DNA from: Thermoplasmata archaeon UBA184
GTDB taxonomy: Archaea; Thermoplasmatota; Thermoplasmata; Lutacidiplasmatales; UBA184
Length of the DNA: 8,537 nt
Reading direction: 5' to 3'
NCBI GenBank assembly: GCA_002495185.1
Contig: DAEB01000021.1
Coordinates: 1-8,537, forward strand
The notes under the pieces were generated by a model that saw only the letters and a program-made list of their open reading frames with translations, ran no database searches and was not told where the DNA came from. Made by a program: the position numbers and the translations under genes. Shown here one piece after another: positions 1 to 6,270 of this stretch; the stretch's first letter is position 1; each line of letters starts with the position of its first letter.

Positions 1-798
1 ACGATGGCCTGGATCATGGACACGTACTCGATCCTGAAGGGCTACAGCGTCCCGGGCGTCGTCACGGGAAAGCCGATCGCCCTCGGCGGCAGTGAAGGCC
101 GCGGCGAGGCGACCGGGCGGGGCTGCGCCTACACGATCCGCGAGGCCGCGAAGGACGCGGGCGTCCGCGTGAAGAACGGGACGGTCGCGGTCCAGGGGTA
201 CGGGAACGCGGGCAGCGTTTGCGCGAACATCCTGAACGACGAGCAGGGCGCGAAGATCGTCGCGGCGTCCGACTCGAAGGGCGGGATCTACAAGGCCGAC
301 GGGTTCAACCCGCACGCTCTCGAGGAATACAAGGCGAAGACGGGCTCCGTCGTCGGGTTCCCCGGCGCGAAGGCGATCTCGAACGAAGAGCTCCTCGAGC
401 TCAAGGTCGACATCCTCGTCCCCGCCGCCCTCGAGAACCAGCTCACCGCGAAGAACGCGGACAAGGTCCAGGCGAAGCTGATCGCCGAAGCGGCGAACGG
501 CCCGACCCTCCCCGAGGCGGACTCGGTCTTCTTCCAGAAGAAGATCACCGTGCTGCCGGACATCCTCGCGAACGCGGGCGGAGTCACCGTGAGCTACTTC
601 GAGTGGGCCCAGGACATCCAGGGGTACTTCTGGCCCCTCGCCGAGGTCAACGAGCGCCTCGAGCGGGTCATGGTCCAGTCGTACAACGACGTCCACAAGG
701 TCGCGACCGAGCGCAAGGTGCACAACCGGACCGCCGCGTACGTCCTCGCCATCCAGCGCGTGGTCGACGCGATCAAGGTGCGGGGCATCTACCCGTAG
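1..798 (+). CDS. gdhA: Glutamate dehydrogenase, C-terminal part (5' end outside window)
   Basis: The product catalyses the reversible oxidative deamination of glutamate to 2-oxoglutarate and ammonia in the cytoplasm. The reading frame is open to the left edge: the codon before the first in-window ATG reads Thr, giving TMAWIMDTYS, a conserved internal stretch, so this ATG is not the start. Family members are usually about 410-430 residues; about 265 are present, so the N-terminal substrate domain with its catalytic Lys and Asp lies outside. Visible are the glycine-rich GGSEGRGEATGRG segment, the Rossmann dinucleotide motif GYGNAG (bases 196-213), the acidic turn AASDSKGGIY, the PAALENQLT and IAEAANGPT segments, and LPDILANAGGVTVSYFEW near the C-terminus. 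The residue after the second Rossmann strand does not settle NAD versus NADP use. It lies 43 bp before the phosphoribosyltransferase gene on the same strand. The family call is very secure. Confidence 0.96.
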   Translation, partial: TMAWIMDTYSILKGYSVPGVVTGKPIALGGSEGRGEATGRGCAYTIREAAKDAGVRVKNGTVAVQGYGNAGSVCANILNDEQGAKIVAASDSKGGIYKADGFNPHALEEYKAKTGSVVGFPGAKAISNEELLELKVDILVPAALENQLTAKNADKVQAKLIAEAANGPTLPEADSVFFQKKITVLPDILANAGGVTVSYFEWAQDIQGYFWPLAEVNERLERVMVQSYNDVHKVATERKVHNRTAAYVLAIQRVVDAIKVRGIYP

Positions 799-824
799 GA
801 AGGAAAAGAGAGAAAGGGCGGGGT

Positions 825-837
825 GAGGTCCGACCTC
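825..837. promoter_or_regulatory. Short dyad GAGGTC-c-GACCTC upstream of the phosphoribosyltransferase gene
   Basis: A perfect 6-bp inverted repeat with a 1-bp centre fills part of the 43-bp gap between the gdhA stop and the next ATG. It includes the end of a weak ribosome-site-like GGTGAGG (822-828), which lies 13 nt before the ATG. As RNA it could form a 5-bp stem with a CCG loop. The rest of the gap is purine-rich and has no clear TATA box, so the downstream gene may be read from the gdhA transcript. In such GC-rich DNA the dyad may be chance. Confidence 0.25.
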
Positions 838-841
838 CGGG

Positions 842-1456
842 ATGGCCGACCTCCCCCGCTGCCGCCTGACGACCTGGTCCGACGTCGACCGGTGGGCCGA
901 CCGGCTCGCGGAGCGGATCCGTTCCGCGGATGCCGTCCCCGAAACGATCGTCGGCCTCACGCGCGGAGGCTGGGTGCCGAGCCGCCTTCTCTGCGACCGG
1001 CTCGGGGTGAAGCGCCTCGTATCGCTCCGGGCCCAGCACTGGGGCCTCACGGCGACCCCCGACGGGAAGGCGCAGCTCACGGAGGGGCTGAGCGGGCCGG
1101 TCGAAGGGCAGAAGGTCCTGGTCGTCGACGACATCACCGACACCGGCGAGAGCCTGACGCTCGCGGCCGCCCACGTCGGCGAGCAGCACCCCTCCCGGCT
1201 CGAGACCGCCGCCTGCCTGCACATCGCCCACTCGAAGTTCGTTCCGACGTACTATGCCGAGGAGATCCCCCGGACCGGATGGGTCTGGGTCGTCTTTCCC
1301 TGGAACTACTGGGAGGACCTCGCGTCGCTGGCGACCCGGGCCGCCGAGTTCGGCCGGGGGGCCGCCGCGATCCGAGAGACGCTGAAGACCCGTTCGGGAC
1401 TCGAGGTGCCGCTCGCGGACCTCGAACGGGTCGCCCGTTACGTTCCGATAGGGTAA
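842..1456 (+). CDS. Phosphoribosyltransferase (archaeal hypoxanthine/xanthine-type)
   Basis: A 204-residue cytoplasmic protein of the type I phosphoribosyltransferase fold, which transfers phosphoribose from PRPP to a base, most likely in purine salvage. The PRPP-binding signature VLVVDDITDTGES is at residues 92-104: two acidic residues after a hydrophobic strand, then the T-D-T-G loop. An earlier loop, GLTRGGWVP (38-46), matches the pyrophosphate-binding loop. The later VVFPWNYWEDL (bases about 1291-1320) resembles the FPWE-type segment of archaeal purine PRTases in the COG2236 group. The ATG at 842 gives the normal short N-terminus; longer frames overlapping this region are in other frames and are arginine-rich shadows. 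It follows gdhA by 43 bp and ends 55 bp from the convergent DUF373 gene. Substrate (hypoxanthine, guanine or xanthine) cannot be told from sequence alone, and a regulatory PRTase is possible. Confidence 0.9.
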   Translation: MADLPRCRLTTWSDVDRWADRLAERIRSADAVPETIVGLTRGGWVPSRLLCDRLGVKRLVSLRAQHWGLTATPDGKAQLTEGLSGPVEGQKVLVVDDITDTGESLTLAAAHVGEQHPSRLETAACLHIAHSKFVPTYYAEEIPRTGWVWVVFPWNYWEDLASLATRAAEFGRGAAAIRETLKTRSGLEVPLADLERVARYVPIG

Positions 1457-1511
1457 GGGAACCGGTCGCACGCTCCGCCGGACGGGCCGAGGTCCGTGGG
1501 CGAGCGAGCCG

Positions 1512-2597
1512 TTACGTCGTCGGGTCGACGACCGCCCGTCGGGCGACGGAGCGGAAGTACTGCTGGAGGAACCCCGCGCCGATCATCAGGCCGAAGCCCG
1601 TGGCGGTGAGGCCGATGACGAGCGCGAGGGGCGGGATCGGAGCGCTGTTCTCGAGATACCGGGCCAGGTAGACGCTTCCGTAGCTGACGCACCCGATCCC
1701 GACGATCGAGATCGTCGCGACCGCGTACGTCCGCGGGAATCGACCCCGGGCGAACCGGCGGCGGATCGCGCGGCCCGTCTCCCACACGATGGCGGCGATG
1801 ATCCAGTAGAAAAGCCCCGCCTGGAGGAAGAGGAGGACCCGGATCACGTCGGGCTGGGGAAGATTGGCGACGTAGGTGTTGTAGCCCTCGAGGAACCCGA
1901 CCGCGACGAGCGCGAGGGAGAAGACGCCGAATCCGAACGCCACCGACCCCTGCCGGATATCGGTCGAGGCCGACCGGATCGAATCGATGAACGCCTCGTC
2001 GATGTCGAACGTCCAGAAGATCAGGTAGATCCCGAGCACGATCGCGAGCCCGATCACTCCCCAGAGCAGGACCCCGCCCGCGGCGGCGATCCCGAGGATG
2101 AGCAGGACGAGCGCGACCGGGAGGACCGTCTTCGCTCGGAGCTTCGGGTCTTTCATCGCCCGCACGATCGTGTAGTACGTCGACTCGATGCTCGCGTTCT
2201 GCCGGACGAAGACCCGACGGACGCCGTCGACCTTGACGCGGGAGGCGAGGATCGGGAACAGGTACTCGTCCTCCGCCCCGTCGCTGACGAGGTACGCCGA
2301 GTCCGCATGAACCTGCGAGAGGACGTGGTCGAACTGGTCGGCGACCCGCCGGTCGGAAAGGATCCCGACCTTGGGCGAGCCGGTGAGGATGCACGCCTCG
2401 GCCTCTTCGCCGGCCCCCCGAAGCTCGTCGAGCAGGCTCACCGTCGCGAAGATCGCGTTCGTGTCGGAGTCCTCGGGGTCGACGCTCGCGAGCCGTACCG
2501 CCGCGTCGACAAGGGCCGCACGGCCGACCACTGGGCCCGCGACCGAGGCCTTGCGGCCCAGGTCGTCGTCCCGGTCGATGCAGACGACGAGGCGCAT
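1512..2597 (-). CDS. DUF373 family archaeal multi-pass membrane protein
   Basis: A 361-residue protein matching the DUF373 (COG2237) family, which is archaeal and has no established function. Residues 1-145 form a soluble domain with the family hallmarks: the start MRLVVCIDRDDDLGRKA, an acidic DPEDSDTNAIF segment (40-50), SDGAEDEYLFPIL (105-117) and VRRVFVRQNASIESTYYTI (126-144). Residues about 157-346 hold roughly six or seven hydrophobic helices (about 157-175, 177-196, 218-236, 252-271, 292-312, 322-345), and the tail is basic. The ATG at 2597 was chosen because family members begin with this CIDRD-type strand; an in-frame TTG at 2642 would add 15 atypical residues and would lie within the repeat at 2636-2654. 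It is convergent with the phosphoribosyltransferase and divergent from proS. Family call secure, function unknown. Confidence 0.9.
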   Translation of the reverse strand: MRLVVCIDRDDDLGRKASVAGPVVGRAALVDAAVRLASVDPEDSDTNAIFATVSLLDELRGAGEEAEACILTGSPKVGILSDRRVADQFDHVLSQVHADSAYLVSDGAEDEYLFPILASRVKVDGVRRVFVRQNASIESTYYTIVRAMKDPKLRAKTVLPVALVLLILGIAAAGGVLLWGVIGLAIVLGIYLIFWTFDIDEAFIDSIRSASTDIRQGSVAFGFGVFSLALVAVGFLEGYNTYVANLPQPDVIRVLLFLQAGLFYWIIAAIVWETGRAIRRRFARGRFPRTYAVATISIVGIGCVSYGSVYLARYLENSAPIPPLALVIGLTATGFGLMIGAGFLQQYFRSVARRAVVDPTT

Positions 2598-2621
2598 GGC
2601 CCGGTTCCCATGGTCGGCACT

Positions 2622-2635
2622 GAGCTTAACAACTT
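2622..2635 (-). promoter_or_regulatory. Weak TATA-like element for the DUF373 gene
   Basis: On the minus strand this reads AAGTTGTTAAGCTC, the only AT-rich block close to the ATG at 2597, centred about 30 bp before it. That spacing fits an archaeal TATA box feeding a leaderless or nearly leaderless transcript. The match is weak, so this rests mainly on position and on similar spacing at neighbouring genes. Confidence 0.35.
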
Positions 2636-2654
2636 GTGTCAACAGGTGTCGACA
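2636..2654. repeat. Tandem 9-mers GTGTCAACA / GTGTCGACA, one helical turn apart
   Basis: Two 9-bp direct repeats (2636-2644 and 2646-2654) differ at one position and are separated by one base, so equivalent positions are 10 bp apart on the same DNA face. The second contains the perfect palindrome TGTCGACA. They sit in the 187-bp divergent intergenic region, just upstream of the possible TATA element of the DUF373 gene and about 130-150 bp before proS. This is the usual geometry for a regulator binding cooperatively, but the binding role is inferred. Confidence 0.4.
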
Positions 2655-2740
2655 TCCGCGGCCGGGGACCGCGGTTCACCCTCGATTCCGCGCCCGGGAC
2701 GCAAGCCGTTCGCTCGGTACGCAACCGTGGCGGCTCGGAA

Positions 2741-2757
2741 GGTATACCCTTATACTC
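2741..2757 (+). promoter_or_regulatory. TATA box region of proS
   Basis: The stretch GGTATACCCTTATACTC is the only AT-containing island in a GC-rich region. Its TTATA part (about 2750-2754) is centred about 32 bp before the proS ATG, which fits an archaeal TATA box driving a leaderless or very short-leader transcript. It also contains the palindrome GGTATACC (2741-2748). No ribosome-binding site is visible before the ATG. Confidence 0.6.
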
Positions 2758-2784
2758 CCGAACTCCCCCCGTTTCCGCGCTCTC

Positions 2785-4212
2785 ATGGCCGAGCTGCCGG
2801 ACAAGGCGACCGCGTTCATCGACTGGTATCTCGCCGTCGTGGACGCCGCGAACCTCACCGACAAGCGCTACGGCGTGAAGGGGATGAACGTCTGGACCCC
2901 CTACGGGTTCCTCGCCCGCCGCCACCTGGACGAGGTCATGGTCCGGGAGATCGAGGCGACCGGTTCGTCGCCGGTGGAGTTCCCCGCCCTCATCCCCGCG
3001 AACGAGTTCGCGAAGGAGAAGGAGCACATCAAGGGGTTCGACGCCCAGGTCTACTGGGTGACGAAGGGAGGTCTCTCCGACCTCGACATCCCCCTCGTCC
3101 TGCGGCCGACGAGCGAGACCGCGATGTACCCAATCTTCGCGCTCTGGGTGCGGTCGCACCGCGACCTTCCGCTCAACGTCTACCAGATCGTCAACACGTT
3201 CCGCTACGAGACGAAGACGACGCGCCCGTTCATGCGCGTCCGGGAGATCCACTTCTTCGAGGAACACACCTGCCAGGTCGACGAGGCCGCCGCGGACCGA
3301 CGCGTCCGTTCCAATCTGGACGCGTTCTCCCAGATGGCGAAGGCGCTCGCTCTTCCCTACGTGGCCGTCCGGCGTCCGGAGTGGGACAAGTTCCCGGGGG
3401 CGGCGTACTCCATCGCCTTCGATATCCCCGTCGGCACCGGCCGCACGCTCCAGATCGGGAGCGTCCACCACTACCGGGAGAACTTCTCCCGCCCGTACGG
3501 GATCCAGTACGAGGACTCCGACGGGGCGCAGCGGTTCGTCCACCAAACGACGTTCGGTCTCTCCGAGCGTCTGATCGGCGCGATCCTCGCCGTCCACGGC
3601 GACCAGAAGGGCGCGGTCTTCCCGAGCGCGGTGGCTCCGTACGAGGTCATCGTCATCCCGATCCCGAGCTCCGGCCCGGAGCCCGGTCCCGAGGCGACCG
3701 CGGTCGAGGTCGCGGAGCGACTCCGAGCGAAGGGGCTTCGGACGCACCTCGACGCGGGGGACGAGCGACCCGGCGCCAAGTACTATCGCTGGGAACTTCA
3801 GGGCGTCCCCGTCCGTCTCGAGATCGGACGGCGGGAGGCGACTTCCCGGACCGCCACGGCCGTCGACCGGCTCGGCCGGAAGGCGGTCGTCTCCCTCGAC
3901 CGGCTCGAATCGGAGGTCGAGCAGTTCCTCGGGGACTACGACCGGGCGCTGTTCGACCGGGCGCTCGCGAAGTTCCGGGAGGAGTTTCGGGTGGTGACCT
4001 CGCTGGACGAGCTGAAGGGGTTCTCGCATGTGGCGGTCCTGACCTGGTGTGGTTCCGAAGAGTGCGGCCATGCGGTCGAGACCGCGATCGACGGCGGCCT
4101 TCTCGGGACCCCTGAGAGCGAGCTTCCCCTCGGGCTCGCGAACCCGGACCGATGCATCTCCTGCGGAAAGGTGGGGGACGTTCGCTGGGCGCTCGCGGGC
4201 CGTCCGCTCTGA
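2785..4212 (+). CDS. proS: Prolyl-tRNA synthetase, archaeal/eukaryotic type
   Basis: A 475-residue class II aminoacyl-tRNA synthetase that charges tRNA-Pro with proline in the cytoplasm. Visible in order: the N-terminal KRYGVKGMNVWTPYG segment that opens the catalytic domain, LRPTSETAMYPIF (about residues 106-118), class II motif 2 beginning FRYET (139-143) with RPFMRVREIHFFEEHT, the SVHHYRENFSRPYG stretch, and motif 3, GLSERLIGAILAVHGD. An anticodon-binding domain follows (about 285-390, starting near VAPYEVIVIPIP). The C-terminal zinc module of the archaeal type has Cys422, Cys427, Cys457 and Cys460. The ATG at 2785 was chosen because it gives the family N-terminus and follows the TATA box; the frame is open further upstream (from 2371), but that extension overlaps the DUF373 gene and is not synthetase-like. 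The protein ends in Leu rather than the terminal Tyr usual in this type. Length is normal. Confidence 0.97.
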   Translation: MAELPDKATAFIDWYLAVVDAANLTDKRYGVKGMNVWTPYGFLARRHLDEVMVREIEATGSSPVEFPALIPANEFAKEKEHIKGFDAQVYWVTKGGLSDLDIPLVLRPTSETAMYPIFALWVRSHRDLPLNVYQIVNTFRYETKTTRPFMRVREIHFFEEHTCQVDEAAADRRVRSNLDAFSQMAKALALPYVAVRRPEWDKFPGAAYSIAFDIPVGTGRTLQIGSVHHYRENFSRPYGIQYEDSDGAQRFVHQTTFGLSERLIGAILAVHGDQKGAVFPSAVAPYEVIVIPIPSSGPEPGPEATAVEVAERLRAKGLRTHLDAGDERPGAKYYRWELQGVPVRLEIGRREATSRTATAVDRLGRKAVVSLDRLESEVEQFLGDYDRALFDRALAKFREEFRVVTSLDELKGFSHVAVLTWCGSEECGHAVETAIDGGLLGTPESELPLGLANPDRCISCGKVGDVRWALAGRPL

Positions 4213-4239
4213 CCGACCCCGCGCGACGGGCCGGACCCG

Positions 4240-4500
4240 CTAGGGGTGGGGCGCCGGCGGCGCCGGAGGGTTGGGGAGCACGAGCCACATCCCGGCGAGA
4301 CCGAACAGAAGGAGCGTGATCGTCACCGCATAGACGCCGTTATCGAGCCAGACGCCGAACGAGACTCCCCACCAGACGTAGAACGCGACCGCGAGGACCA
4401 CGAGGGTGGCGAACCCCCAGAACGAAACCTTCCGGGAGATCGACATCCCACGGAGACGGGAGACCGGCGCGGGGGAGGTCGGGGTCTCGGCGGTCGCCAT
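4240..4500 (-). CDS. Small membrane protein with two predicted helices, function unknown
   Basis: An 86-residue protein I do not recognise. After a polar N-terminus with SISRK before the membrane, there are two hydrophobic segments (about 27-50, FWGFATLVVLAVAFYVWWGV; and about 56-75, VYAVTITLLLFGLAGMWLVL), then a proline-rich tail, NPPAPPAPHP. The ATG at 4500 is preferred over the internal ATG at 4446 because a TATA-like element lies about 29 bp before it. It is convergent with proS (27-bp gap) and divergent from the winged-helix/TPR gene, with which it shares a 120-bp promoter region. That it is a real gene is supported by the clean hydrophobic pattern and promoter; the opposite strand here has a longer open frame, but it is charged and lacks domain character. 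Confidence 0.72.
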   Translation of the reverse strand: MATAETPTSPAPVSRLRGMSISRKVSFWGFATLVVLAVAFYVWWGVSFGVWLDNGVYAVTITLLLFGLAGMWLVLPNPPAPPAPHP

Positions 4501-4523
4501 CGCGCGGCGCCGACCCGGGGAGC

Positions 4524-4535
4524 GTTAGATAACCC
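4524..4535 (-). promoter_or_regulatory. TATA-like box for the small membrane protein gene
   Basis: On the minus strand this reads GGTTATCTAACG-like sequence, centred about 29 bp before the ATG at 4500. It is AT-rich against very GC-rich surroundings, and the spacing fits a leaderless archaeal transcript. It supports the longer of the two possible starts. Confidence 0.5.
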
Positions 4536-4585
4536 TTGCGGGGCTCTCGGCGAACGGCGTCCGGTCCGACGGGGTTCGTCGGCAG

Positions 4586-4595
4586 TTGTTTATTC
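4586..4595 (+). promoter_or_regulatory. TATA-like box for the winged-helix/TPR gene
   Basis: TTGTTTATTC is centred about 30 bp before the ATG at 4621 and is the only AT-rich block in the interval. It fixes 4621 as the likely start and argues against the longer open frame that begins at 4246, which would run antisense through the small membrane protein gene. No ribosome-binding site precedes the ATG, so a leaderless transcript is likely. Confidence 0.55.
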
Positions 4596-4620
4596 TCCTC
4601 TAGCGACTAGCACGGACGCG

Positions 4621-6246
4621 ATGGCAACCCCTCCGGCCGAAGCGCACGCCGGGAGCGACGGTCGCACTACTCCCTCCCTCGAGTCTCTCACCGCCGAGCA
4701 GCACCGGATCCTGGCCTACGCGAGCGCCATCGGTTCCGAGTTCGACTTCTCGCTCCTTCTCGGCGCGATGGGGACGGACGAGGAGTCGCTCGCGGAAGAA
4801 CTGGAGCGGCTCGTCCACCTGGGAGTGTTGGTCGAGCGCGCGGGAGGAGAGCGGTTCGCGTTCGCGGAGGAGGAGTTCCGGGCGCGGATCTACCGTTCGC
4901 TCACCGAGAGCCGCCTTCGCGTTCTGCACCGGAAGATCGGCGAGGTGCTCGAGCGGACGAACCCCCACCCGACCCTCCCCGTGCTCACCGAGCTCGGTCG
5001 GCACTACTTCCTTGGCAAGGTCACCGCGAAATCGTACGAGTACAACCGGCGCGCGGCCGAGGCGGCCCGCGCGGCCGGGGAACCCGAGGTCGCGGCCCAC
5101 CATCTCGAACGGGTCCTCCTCGACCTCGCGTCGCTCCCGGGGGACCACTGGAGCGAGCAGGCCCAGGTCGCCGAGACCCTGGGCGACCTCTACTACTCGC
5201 TCTCCAACTTCCGCGAGGCCGACCTAAGGTTCACCGAGGCGCTCGAACGGCTCGGGACCGAGTCGCCCCGGACCCGCGCGCGTCTCCTCCTGTCCCGGGC
5301 CGAGGTGGCGCGGGAGACCCTCGACCTCGATACCGCCGTCACGCGGGCGACCGAGGCCCAGCGGCTGTTCGACGACGCCCACGACCGCGTCGGAACCGCG
5401 CAGTCGCACCGGCTGCTCGCCCGCATCGCGTTCCGGCGGGCCGAGTACCGGGAATCGCTCGACGAATGCATCATCGCGCTCGACCTGCTCGCGAAGTCGG
5501 ACGACCCTCGTCCCCTCGGCAGCCTCGCGATCGACATCGGGAACGTCTTCGCGGAACTCGGGCCGGACGTCCGGGACGTCGCCCTCGAGTGGTACGAGCG
5601 GGCGGTCGCGGGGCTGCAACGACCGGGCGACGAGGACGAATTGTCCCGCGCCTACCTCAACTTCGGCGTCACCGTCGGCGAGGCGCGCCCGCAGGACGGC
5701 CTCGACTACCTCGAGAAGGCCGCGGCGTCGGCGGCGGTCGCCCACGACAGCCGAGGGGCGGCCCGTGCGCTCGTCGCGAGCGCCGAGCTCCGGCTCGCCC
5801 TCGGCCAGATCGAGGACGCCGAGCGGGACAATGAGCAGGTCGGGCGGCTCCTCGAGCACACGTCCGACGAGCTCGGGCGTGGCTGGGTCGAGGTGAACCG
5901 GGGGTCGATCGCCGAGCGACGGGGCCTCTGGGAGGAGGCCGAGCGAGCCTACGAGTCGGCGGTCGAGATCTGCCGCCACCACGAGCTCCCCGCCGATGAG
6001 GCCGAGGCGGCGTTCCGTCTCGCTCGACTCCGTCACAAGACCCGGGACCTCGAGGGGGCCCGACGCGCCTACACGGTCGCTTCGGACCTGGGGCTCGCGG
6101 AACTGCGTCCGTACCTCGCGGCCCAGTTCCTCGAGCTCGGCGTCCAGCTCGGGCTCGCGCCGCCGTCCTCCGGGGGGGCAGGGGGCGCGCCCAAGAGCAC
6201 GGCCCCCCCGACCCCCACCGACCCGAGCGACGGACGAGGTATTTAA
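4621..6246 (+). CDS. Winged-helix plus TPR-repeat protein (STAND-like effector part)
   Basis: A 541-residue soluble protein. Residues about 21-75 (LTAEQHRILAYASAIGSEFD onward, ending LGVLVER) and 79-111 (an EEFRARIYRSL...LHRKIGEVLE pattern) match the winged-helix block that normally follows the ATPase domain in MalT/AAA_16-type STAND proteins. From about 120 to 515 it is a chain of TPR-like helical pairs, e.g. LGDLYYSLSNFREADLRFTE, ARIAFRRAEYRESLDE, SIAERRGLWEEAERAYESAV and LARLRHKTRDLEGARRAYTV. The tail (about 515-541) is low-complexity Gly/Ala/Pro/Ser. There is no Walker A motif, so the protein lacks its own ATPase; that domain is encoded by the next gene, 24 bp downstream. It probably acts as a protein-interaction or signal-sensing partner of that ATPase; its target is unknown. 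Start chosen from the TATA box and the start of the fold. Confidence 0.85.
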   Translation: MATPPAEAHAGSDGRTTPSLESLTAEQHRILAYASAIGSEFDFSLLLGAMGTDEESLAEELERLVHLGVLVERAGGERFAFAEEEFRARIYRSLTESRLRVLHRKIGEVLERTNPHPTLPVLTELGRHYFLGKVTAKSYEYNRRAAEAARAAGEPEVAAHHLERVLLDLASLPGDHWSEQAQVAETLGDLYYSLSNFREADLRFTEALERLGTESPRTRARLLLSRAEVARETLDLDTAVTRATEAQRLFDDAHDRVGTAQSHRLLARIAFRRAEYRESLDECIIALDLLAKSDDPRPLGSLAIDIGNVFAELGPDVRDVALEWYERAVAGLQRPGDEDELSRAYLNFGVTVGEARPQDGLDYLEKAAASAAVAHDSRGAARALVASAELRLALGQIEDAERDNEQVGRLLEHTSDELGRGWVEVNRGSIAERRGLWEEAERAYESAVEICRHHELPADEAEAAFRLARLRHKTRDLEGARRAYTVASDLGLAELRPYLAAQFLELGVQLGLAPPSSGGAGGAPKSTAPPTPTDPSDGRGI

Positions 6247-6248
6247 GG
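6238..6248 (+). promoter_or_regulatory. TATA box of the ATPase gene, overlapping the upstream stop codon
   Basis: GGTATTTAAGG is a strong archaeal TATA-like sequence centred about 27 bp before the ATG at 6271, the classic position for a leaderless start. The TAA stop of the winged-helix/TPR gene (6244-6246) lies inside it. The ATPase gene can therefore be transcribed separately from its upstream partner although they are only 24 bp apart. Confidence 0.65.
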
Positions 6249-6252
6249 GACG

Positions 6253-6264
6253 AACGAGCTCGTT
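6253..6264. promoter_or_regulatory. Perfect 12-bp palindrome AACGAGCTCGTT, possible operator
   Basis: A perfect inverted repeat lies between the TATA box (6238-6248) and the ATG at 6271, so a protein bound here would overlap the region where RNA polymerase starts. That is a common repressor site position in archaea. The binding role is inferred from placement and symmetry; no second copy was noted elsewhere. Confidence 0.45.
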
Positions 6265-6270
6265 TCGACG

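Noticed and set aside
1457..1511. Possible bidirectional terminator between the convergent phosphoribosyltransferase and DUF373 genes
   Set aside because: No T-run on either strand and no strong stem; the 55 bases are uniformly GC-rich.
2626..4071. A 481-codon minus-strand open frame opposite proS
   Set aside because: Arg/Glu/Val-rich shadow translation opposite an unmistakable prolyl-tRNA synthetase.
4246..4620. A 125-codon N-terminal extension of the winged-helix/TPR protein
   Set aside because: It runs antisense through the small membrane protein gene, has a charged non-domain sequence, and lies upstream of the TATA-like box at 4586-4595.
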